DNA of 64,000 nt, taken from the NCBI GenBank assembly GCA_030272155.1, contig CP126195.1:5997001-6061000 (forward strand), in the 5' to 3' direction. The notes under the pieces are model-generated. The model was not told where the DNA came from and ran no database searches. It saw only the letters and a program-made list of their open reading frames with translations. The translations under genes were made by a program, and so were the position numbers. Below are positions 44,801 through 53,260 of this stretch, piece after piece (positions within the stretch are counted from its first letter, which is position 1; each line of letters opens with the position of its first letter). Source of the DNA: Tetradesmus obliquus (lineage: Eukaryota > Chlorophyta > Chlorophyceae > Sphaeropleales > Scenedesmaceae).

Positions 44801-46553
44801 TCGACTGAGGCATGTGAGGCTGAACGGGCCGTGGCGCAGATCGTGGCACAGCCCTGCACCGGAACCAGCAGCAGCAGCAGCAGCAGTATGCTGCCAGCAC
44901 CCCCGCAGCAGTTGCTGCTGCTGTTGCTGCTGCCGCCACCCACGCAGCATCTGCTGCTTCTACCAGGCATCACCTCTCATCCGCTTATCGCCAGCTGCGA
45001 TATGGAGGAACATGTGGCCTCCCTAAATCATTGCAGCATCTGCGCGCCACCACTGCTGCTGCTGCTGTTGTGGCAAAGTGCTGCACTAGAAATGCAGACG
45101 TACCCACGCACGCACCTGCCAGCTGCAGGATGGTGAGGTGGCGCCTGCCCTCTGGCTCAAAGTTGCTGCAGCTGCTGCCGGCAGTTGTGCTGCTGACTGT
45201 AAACACCCATGCTCATGCAACTTGCCAGCTACATTTTATTAGGCATTCCTGGCGCTATGCAGCTGCACCCTTTCTGCTGCTGCTGCTGCTGCTGCTTGTC
45301 AGATGACCGCATGCTGCGCTGCAGCCCCGCACGCACCTGCCAGCTGCAGGATGGTGAGGTGGCGCCTGTCCTCTGGCTCAAAGTTGCGCAGGGCCCAGCC
45401 GTCAGGGCCTGGCCCGCCCCTGCTGCCTATCAAGTGCCTGCCCCACTCGGCTGCAAGCATGATGTGCAAATCATGCATGAGCAGCCAGCAGGCAGAGCAG
45501 CAGAAGAATCGGTGCAATGTGGGAATGTTGTTGCATGGTTTGCTGGTGCGACAGCCACAGACGATCGAGAGCGCAAGTTCATGATGACGATATAAAGGGC
45601 TAGGTGCACTGCAGCTGTTGTTGCACAGTGTGTAGGTGCTGGCTGTTGGTGTGCTGGTGTTGCTGCTTGGTTGCGGCCGTTCTGCCAGCCAGTGCAGCTG
45701 CAATAGCCGCAGCGACGCCATAGCGCCTTGCAAGAACAGCTGTGCAGCAGCTGGACGTGCAAGCACAGTCACGCCAACAAACATGAACATGCTACCGTTG
45801 CTTGTGTACTGCTGCATGCCGTCATCTGCGTGATCGCTGTATCGCTGCTGCTCATAGGAGCGCTGATGCTGTGTGGTACCCACTTGCCAGGTGGCCAACG
45901 CCTATGCTGTGCTCAAAGCGGTTGTGACTGGCTCCAGGGAATATCTGCATAAGCAACATGGTGTTGAGGTGTAAGCATAGTTGTTGTGTGTTGTAATTTG
46001 TGACAAGGGTGTTGACACACGCATGTGCTAGAGAAGGTGCACGGCTTGGATCAAAACATGCAGCAGCAATGACGATCCGTTCGCTTCCTGCAAAGGATTG
46101 TGCAGGGCCTGCGAGCATTTTGTCCTGGTGCAATAAAGCGTAGCCAGTACATGTTCCTGAAAAACATGGCAGAGCAACCTGATACGTGCATCCTGCTGCT
46201 GTTTTAGCCAGCCCTGCTGCATGTCGGTACTTTGAGAGCCATTGCACCAGCTGTTGCAAGCGGCTCACATAGTAAGTAAGGCCCAGCTGCTTGAGGTTTC
46301 TTAGCCTCTGAAACTCTGGGGTGTCTATGATAGCCACTGCTGCCCTGTGCAGAGTGATGTGTCCTGCAGGACAACGAGCAGCAGCAACAGAGGTGTTTGA
46401 ACAGTGCTGCGTGCTCTGTGGCTCAGGATGCGCCTTTGTCCCCTAATTACCATGAATATTGTCGTTGAACGTCTTCTTGCGGCGAGCCTCGCCGTACTGA
46501 TACTCCTGGCTAGCCATGAACTGGGGCGAGCCAGACCGGTCCGACCCACTCAT
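38801..46553 (-). CDS. SAMHD1-like HD-domain dNTP triphosphohydrolase
   Basis: Predicted to hydrolyse dNTPs to nucleoside plus triphosphate and so control dNTP pools (family knowledge). Thirteen exons join in phase to 690 aa: 46553-46451, 46363-46269, 45944-45884, 45450-45337, 44586-44487, 43935-43860, 43260-43153, 42764-42627, 42359-42271, 41689-41500, 41282-41133, 40570-40394 and 39472-38801. The HD-site residues are present: H73 in FPGASHNRFEHS, H128/D129 in LCHDLGHGPFSH, and an Asp in GIDVDKFDY. W-HHETMS, HRRVYTH, RQLYKFV, DTVLFYQ and KVRVYSKNRD match the conserved downstream blocks of SAMHD1. There is no SAM domain; the protein starts just before the HD core (KKTFNDNIHGHI). The last exon adds about 190 residues of Gln/Ser/Gly/Ala-rich tail. 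Echoes of exon edges occur in most introns. Exon 11 could start one AG earlier. Confidence 0.93.
39815..40215 (-). repeat. Four echoes of SAMHD1-like exon 12 donor edge
   Basis: The exon end (minus strand AACATGCTGGGCAGCGTGTAC plus CAG and a GTG donor) recurs near 39815-39843, 39958-39985, 40042-40068 and 40187-40212. The real one is at 40394. Spacing is 80-205 bp. Confidence 0.85.
40630..41000 (-). repeat. Echoes of SAMHD1-like exons 12 and 11
   Basis: The 5' part of exon 12 (encoding VILCETHIDQGM) recurs near 40636-40692, 40745-40803 and 40864-40920, each with its CAG acceptor side. A copy of the exon 11 part encoding MYGGLPSAEEV lies near 40950-41000 (real: MYAGMPTAEEV). Confidence 0.85.
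41745..41893 (-). repeat. Echoes of SAMHD1-like exon 10 acceptor edge
   Basis: The start of exon 10 (encoding KAVEFMVCEA) recurs near 41745-41798 and 41856-41893, upstream in the sense direction of the genuine exon 41689-41500. Confidence 0.85.
42815..42865 (-). repeat. Echo of SAMHD1-like exon 8
   Basis: Copy of the GIDVDKFDYLL-coding segment with its acceptor side. It lacks the AACAAGCGC part and is not followed by a usable exon. Confidence 0.8.
43344..43625 (-). repeat. Three echoes of SAMHD1-like exon 7 acceptor edge
   Basis: GTGCTGGCCGGCCTGGATGG-like starts of exon 7 recur near 43344-43393, 43466-43509 and 43584-43622, each preceded by a CAG acceptor. The genuine exon is 43260-43153. 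An exon 6 donor-edge echo lies near 43749-43770. Confidence 0.85.
44640..44855 (-). repeat. Three echoes of the catalytic HD exon acceptor edge
   Basis: The start of exon 5, encoding the metal-site peptide GLCHDLGHGPFS, recurs near 44640-44672, 44730-44765 and 44822-44852. Variants include DLGQVPFS and DLRHGPFS. Only 44586-44487 continues into the full exon. Confidence 0.88.
45110..45165 (-). repeat. Echo of SAMHD1-like exon 4 donor edge
   Basis: Encodes NFEPEGRRHLTILQLAG followed by the same GTGCGTG donor as the real exon (NFEPEDRRHLTILQLAG, ending 45337). Confidence 0.85.
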
Positions 46554-48493
46554 GATCCTAGGCTATACTGCGTGCTACGTCTGGTGATTCGCTTGCAGTA
46601 AATTGATGTTTGATTTCAAGAGCAAAGTGCCGGATCCAGCAGCAAACGCAACAGCTACGTGGTATATCACTGTATGGACGGGCTCTACGTCAAGGTACAG
46701 TTCAAGCACAAGCCCAAACCAGAAACGGGTCATCGACACACTGAATATGTGCGAGAGGCAACCAAAGGCTGCCGAGCGACCTCTGAGATGACATCGTTAG
46801 CATGTTTGAACATAACAATGACAATGCTCCTAACAATTGGGTGATCAGCCCTCCAACTGTTGAGCTGCGGCCCTGAAGCACAGTTACCGCAGCGCGTAGC
46901 AAGCAATTGACGTGCTGTGTACAAAAGCATGTGCATGTATGCATCCTTGAAAACATGAACCATCTGTCTGCTGCGGTCATGCCAGGCGACTAAAATGCAG
47001 CGCAGCCATGCCCGTGATTGCTATGCATGCTTGACGTGAGCCGCAAAACGTGCCCATTTCTCCTGTGTCACATCCTGTCACTATCAGCACCCTCCCTCGC
47101 AATGGACTATTCAACATACTCAGCACCTACGAGCCTCAAAGAAGTGCACTGCCCTGGCAGGGCAGGGCCAGGCCTCAGCAGTCAGGTTGCGGGCACTGGC
47201 TGTACAGCGACAGGTGCAGCGATGCGTTGCAGCATGTTGCGCCCGTGCAACCAGCAATGCCTGCAGGCAAGCACATTGTTGCTGTGAGGTCAACGTTTGG
47301 CACCAACTAACATCAGCACAACACTGAACACGTTGGTCAGGCAGTCTGCGAAGCGTGCATGCAAGGATATTGCAGGCAGATCAGGAGCGTGCATGGGCTT
47401 GAGCTGACCATGCATATGCGTTGCTGCCAAGTTGCCCTGTCAGTGCACGGGCGTGTGCATACTTGTCGCTGATGTCATCATGAACACGTAAAGGGCCGTA
47501 GCACGAGGGCAGCACCACGACAAACACAACGGCCACACACACGCAAGGGAAAGCCATGTCAAAAGCAGGGACTAAGCACACAAACACATGCCTGAGGGAC
47601 CAGGCCTTTCATGGCATGGATCTGCGTTATCCATATATGCACGTGTAATATGCACGCAACAGTGAACAATAACCAGAAAGGATGAAGCTTGGCAAGCAGC
47701 AGGTACCCAAGAGCCCAGCACACCAGCAGATACGCAGCAACACAGCGCCCTGACCTTGCCGAGCCTGTTTCAACTCATTAATTGCATAAAATACGCTGTT
47801 CACTTGGTGCATCCCATACCCTTGCAGCTGGAGCAGCCCCAGCATGCCGACTGGCGTCATTCAACAATATCACAGCTCCTGACACCAGAGTGTGCCAAAC
47901 GTCAGTGGCAGTGGCAGTAGCACTGCACCCACAGAACAATCCCTGGCCCATGTAGAGTTCACGCAACCAAATGTCACACTCCTGCACCACCCAGCACCCC
48001 CTCGTGTTTTGAAGTGCAATCCTGCTGCAGCACTGACCTTCCAAAGTTAGCGTCCCGCAGCTGCTGTATGCAGCCGCCAGTGTCATCAGCAGCACGCAAC
48101 AGCTGCCCCCGCAAGCCTTGCAGCACTGGCTGCAGCCCGCAGCCACGCTGCTGCTTGGGATAGCTTATGCACAGCTGCGCTGTATGGCTGTAGTGGCAAC
48201 AGCACAGCGGCAAACAGCAGAAGCAGGCAAGGCAGGCAGTACCAGTGCATGTTAGATCATCGTGCTGAGCCAGGAGCCAGGAGTCTTTCATGTTCTCAAA
48301 TGTGGGAGTGTGAGCATGGGGCATGTAGCACGTGGACTACCACACTCCTCCTAAGCAGGAGTGCAGAGCACCGGGTTATCTTGCGTTAAACACGTTCAGG
48401 TTTCACTGCAGGGCGCCGGTCACTCAAAAAAGTCCAAGTCAGCTGTCACAGCTGAAACCTACAGCAGCCAGGGCGGCAGCACATGCTCACCCG
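46554..48493. other. Region without a firm gene
   Basis: Between the SAMHD1-like start and the UBA-like gene stop. On the minus strand two short ATG frames begin with signal-peptide-like sequences: near 48248 (CLPCLLLLFAAVLLPLQPYS) and near 47557 (MAFPCVCVAVVFVVVLPS). Helical stretches such as GLRGQLLRAADDTGGCIQQL (about 48090) and HQVNSVFYAINELKQARQ (about 47790) end at GT donors. They might be exons of a small unknown gene, but I could not join them convincingly. Confidence 0.3.
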
Positions 48494-48611
48494 CTATGCG
48501 CCGTTGGCATGTGCTGTGCCGTTTGCAGCTGCTGCCGCGCTTTGCGTTGAGCTGGTGGTGCTGCTGAAGCTGCTGCCACGCGCCAGCAGCACGCTGTCCA
48601 TCAAGCCTGCG

Positions 48612-48675
<64 letters not shown>

Positions 48676-50191
48676 CCGCGATGCATGAAGTTCACTGTGA
48701 GGGGCTTTCACAAAACATCCATCAACATCCATAAGGCAGCCTCGCGTGCACTTGCAGGCAACAAGTACATACATCAGCAGCCACGCCAGGTCAGCTCAAC
48801 CAGCAAAACATCACGCCTGCATTCATGCACCTGCAGCACTGTGTGAATCGCTCTTCTTAGCACATATGCTCACCTGCATCGGGGTGCTCCCCCAGGCCTG
48901 TTGGCGGCAGCATGTGGCGCGCAATGAACTCCTCCACTGCTGCTGCCAAGTTGAACTGCGTGGCCTGCAGGTATGCGTCTGCTGCCTCGCGCTCCACCCT
49001 GCAGATGGAGCAGAAGTTGGTCCTGCAAGGGACAGGCGTGGCAGCAGCAAGCCAGCAGTTGTTAGGCCACATACGTATGTGCAATGAAAGTGCATGAGCA
49101 AGAGCAGGTGCGTCTGGCATTTAGCTCAGGTGTGGTGCAATGGAGCGGCTGCATCCTTGTGTTGCAGTGCATGTGGAGTGGTGCGCGTCGTTCGTCAGAG
49201 CAACAGAGTGGAGCTGCACAGAGCTCTGCTAACAGAAAGCAACTGCAGGACTGGTCGGGTGCTGTGCCACATGCATCCGCCATGTTGGCGTGTTAGCCAA
49301 GACATGCTGGCAGCAGCAACACGCAGCTGCTGCTGGCTGCTGGGTAGCTGACACGCGCGGCCTCTCCAAGTGTGGCTGGTCACCTGAGGTAGTTTTGTGC
49401 CATCCCCTGCTCAAAGTTGGCAGCTGCTGCTGCCGCCTTTTGTGCCTTGTCCCGCATCTGCTGCGCCGCCTCACGCATGTTGTGCTGCTGATACGTGAGC
49501 GCCTGCGGCTGCTGCTGCTGGAACGCTTGCAGGCACTGCTGCAACACCTGAGTGTGCCATACTGCCACAGCAGCCCTGCGACGATGCAAGACCACAGGCA
49601 GCACGAATTACTGCTTCCCAACGCCAGCGCATGCCAGCTCATGCGATAGCCTGTGTAAAGCCAGTGCACATGGCATGCTGGAGCGCGCCAGCTGTACAAA
49701 GTGCAGCAGCATCTGCTGGTCATCAAAGCAGATGCCAGTGCTTGCCCAGGCCCGTTGCAAAGGCAACAAAAGATGGTGTAGCAGGTACTAGTAGCATCAA
49801 GCTCAACACGAGACTTCAAAACTTGCCTGCATCAGCTATCGGAAATCATGAACTGAGCCTACCGACAGTCTGGCAGGTGAACAGCTTGTGCAGCAGCAGA
49901 CAGCACACAGAAGCACACTGCTGCCGCCGCACTACAGCGCAGCGACACCCACCTGATGTCGTTACAACTCTGTTTCAGGTAAAACTGGGCCTCTGTACGC
50001 CTGCAGCCCGTGATACGTTGAAACTCGCTAAGGACAGCCCCTGCGCTGCTGCCCTGAGTAGCAAAGGCATCAGCCTCCTGCAGCGCTGTTATGAGTTCCT
50101 GATGTACACCGACGAGCGTCTGTATGGTTGAACGTGGGTCCTGCAATGAAAGTTGCGACATCCGCGCAGCTAGTAATTCAGTGCAGTTCAT
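48494..50191 (-). CDS. Small protein with two UBA-like domains
   Basis: Probably a ubiquitin-pathway adaptor. Exons 50191-49953, 49575-49384, 49022-48874 and 48606-48494 join in phase to 230 aa. The first UBA-like domain spans the exon 1/2 junction (SEFQRITGCRRTEAQFYLKQ then SCNDIRAAVAVW). A Gln/Ala-rich coiled coil follows (MREAAQQMRDKAQKAAAAAA). The second domain is TNFCSICRVEREAADAYLQA then TQFNLAAAVEEFIARH. The tail is Ser/Thr/Ala-rich and ends at TAG 48496-48494. No UBX or other effector domain is present, unlike p47/UBXN proteins with similar N-terminal UBA-like folds. A (CTG)n tract (sense) abuts the last acceptor. A donor-like GT follows the stop, so a longer isoform cannot be excluded. 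It is divergent from the glutaredoxin gene. Confidence 0.7.
48611..48674. repeat. (CAG)n tract at a 3' splice site of a minus gene
   Basis: On the sense strand this is (CTG)n running directly into CCCGCAG, the acceptor of the last exon of the UBA-like gene. Confidence 0.95.
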
Positions 50192-51120
50192 TTTGTCGCC
50201 GTGAGAGGCTGCAAAAGTATTGAACAACAAAGCATATGACGTGGCTTTGTTCAGCCTGAAGAAGGTCAGCACGGGGCCCAAAGCACGTAAACGTTGGCAG
50301 GTGAGTGTTAGCAGTGGGTCAGCAGCAAGGTTGGAAACTTTCAAGCAGCCGTTGATGTCGCAGAATAATAAGTCGTTTATTTGATCTATAGCCATAAAGC
50401 TGCGTCTGCCAATGCACCGACGGCTGATCCACTGTATGCATGCTGAACTCTGGTGCTGGCTGATCACCATACTAGTAAAATTAGACCACAAGGGCTTGCT
50501 CTTATGATGAAGCAGACTGCCAGAAGTCAACTATAGTCTGATACCTTGGTTATTCTAGTGCTGAGCCTGAACATGATGCGCTGGTAGCAGCTGAGCTACA
50601 CAGCCCCTCACTTTCAGGCACTGTGAGCCAGTTGTGTGCGGTTTTGCTTTGTGAGGCACACTGCTGTTCCTGTGTGCCTCAAAGAATACAGCTCTGACTA
50701 TTACTCAAGTTCGTTCGTGTATTGAGGATCGGCATCATCTGTCCAAAGGCAACGTGCCAAGCGCTTGCTGTGCAAGCATCCCTGAAGATGAGGCTTGTGT
50801 TCAGCTGCATCAGCACCAAGCCACGGCAGATGAAATTGCTCAGATTAATATAATTTTAGGATGGCTGTGTGAGGGTTCAGGCTTGAACAACATGCAGGTA
50901 CATGCAAGTGTCAGTGACACAGTGATAGACCACTTCATGTGGCAATGCCCTGCCCGGTTACTTAACCAGTGAAGTTCCGCGACTGCTTTCAATTCTGTGC
51001 GAATGCTTTTAAGACTGTTGGCTGTTTATGCTGTTCTGACACGCTCCTAAACTGGTTTGGCCTGTGTGCTTTCGCTGCACGCTGATCTGCAGAAGCGATT
51101 AGCCAGTGATCGCTTCCGCC
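50192..51120. other. Divergent intergenic region
   Basis: Separates the UBA-like gene (minus) from the glutaredoxin gene (plus), so it must contain both promoters. No core promoter motif can be named with confidence. No other gene is seen. Confidence 0.5.
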
Positions 51121-52333
51121 ATGGCTTCTCTTATTCAGCCAGTCACATCCACCGCGGAGTTCGATGCAGCTGTCAAAGCAGGTGTCAAGGTGCGGCCGGC
51201 AGTCTGTGTTCCATCAGCAGCATCTTGGTGCAGACAGTACCTCCTGCAGGCAAACCGCCAAGCAGCTTCATGCCGCATGAGAACCTCAACTTCTTCTTTT
51301 CTAGCAGGCAGTGGCGTTTTTCTGGGCAAGCTGGAGTGCCCCCTGCAAGCACATGGCACAAGTGCTAGAGGCCCTTGCACAGCAGCACTCAGGCATCACG
51401 TACCTCAAGGTGTGCTGCTGCACTTGCAGTTTGCGGTGCTCATGCAGCAGCTGATTTGTTGCTTAACACCAGCAACAAGTTTGTAGTTGAATATTTTTGG
51501 GAGTTGCATGCATGCATGCATGCGGCATGCATGTCACGTGCCGTGGGCATGCGCGGGCACATGCAACGCAGCTGCACAGGCGCGCTGTTTACCACACAAG
51601 CAACCGTCACATGCGGCACAGCACTTGTGTAGACCATGTGACGTCTCCTTGTTTCTTGTCGCAACAGTATGTCCATCACTGGCAGCGGTAGAACAACAGC
51701 ACCTTTTGCACCAAGCAACTACATGGCGTGCACAGCGTAGCCAGCCCTCCTGCTGCCGCCGCATCTCTTCAACATCATCCGCAGCTCCGGTGCCCGCGCT
51801 GACCCTGACGCTCCTGACTGCTGTGCTGCTGCTGCCTGTGCAGGTTGAGGCAGAAGAAGTGGATGACGTCACTGAGAAGTTTGGGGTCACCACAGTGCCC
51901 TACTTTGTGCTGCTGCAGGTGACCTGGCCTTTATTTAGCACCTGGCATGCAGCAGCAGCAGCTGCTGGCCTGCACTTCAACAGCTGGCAGCTGGCAGCCT
52001 GCAGCAGCGCACTATAGCACCTCAATGCAGCTTGCAGGTTGCAGCCTGCAGCAGCATTCTACAGCACAGCATCGCAGCTTGGCATCATTAAGCAGCTTCT
52101 TGGATCCTCATGTTTGCCTTTTGCCTCATGCAAGGCAGCCCACGTGCATCAAGGGGGGGCACACAGTGCTGCCGTGTTTTAAGGTATGCCTGCATGTAAA
52201 CCGTGCACTCCTGCAGCGTGTCAAAACGTCTGGCTTCTGCTATGCTGCACATGACTGCTTGCAGGACGGCAAGGTGACAGACCAACTGGAAGGAGCAGAT
52301 GCAGCAGGCCTCACAACAAAGGTCGCAGCACTC

Positions 52334-52369
<36 letters not shown>

Positions 52370-53225
52370 CCATCAGCCACACCTGCAGCCGCAGCAGCAG
52401 CAGCAGCCCCAGCAGTAGCAGCAGTCCCAGCAGCAGCGCAGCCACAGGATGTTACTGCGCGCATCAAGCAGCTGCTGGCCAGTGCGCCTGTGGTACTGTT
52501 CATGAAGGGCAATGCAGCAGCGCCGTACTGCGGCTTCAGCAGGCGTGTGGTGGAGGCGCTGCATGGTGTGGGTGTGGGCAGCTTCAAAGATGTGGACATC
52601 TTCCAGGACGAGGAGCTGCGGTGAGCATGTTCAAATACTGGTCTTGTGTTGTTGGTTTGAGTTTCAATTTGGTGGAGGCGCTGCATGGTGTTGGTGTCAG
52701 CAGCTTCAAGGATGTGGACATATTCCGGGACGAGGAGCTGCGGTGAGCATGATTGGTTGTCTTTGGGATACCCTTGCGTTGTTTAGCTATGACTTGTAGC
52801 TTGGTGCAGGCGCTGCATGGTGTGGGTGTGGGCAGCTTCAAGGATGTGGACAGCTTCCAGGACGAGGAGCTGCGGTGAGCATTTGGTCTGAGCCTGATTT
52901 GCCCAAACAAATGTGTTCTGGGTTTTTTTGGGTTGAAACTTAAATTATACGATAATGAACATCATGGGGCATGCAGTGATGGTTGTCAAGACGGCGCGGT
53001 GGCATGTGGCTGCTTGTATAATGCGTCCGGTGTTTGGGACAGCATGTGTGCAGGTTCAGTTCTCGTGTGCTTCTTTAGGACATGCAAAGCAAGTGCTTTT
53101 GTGTTCAAGGTTTTGGCCGTATCTGGCCCTGGCTTGTGGGTTTGCACTCGCTGGTTAGGAGTCACCTAAGGTGGTTTGGGAGTGGCTCCTTCCTCTGGGT
53201 TCACCTCTTGCTAGAAAAACGTGTA

Positions 53226-53260
<35 letters not shown>

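Noticed and set aside
53226-53260. Telomere-like repeat
   Set aside because: The unit is TGAT, not TTTAGGG or TTTTAGGG, and it forms the tail of a dispersed repeat.
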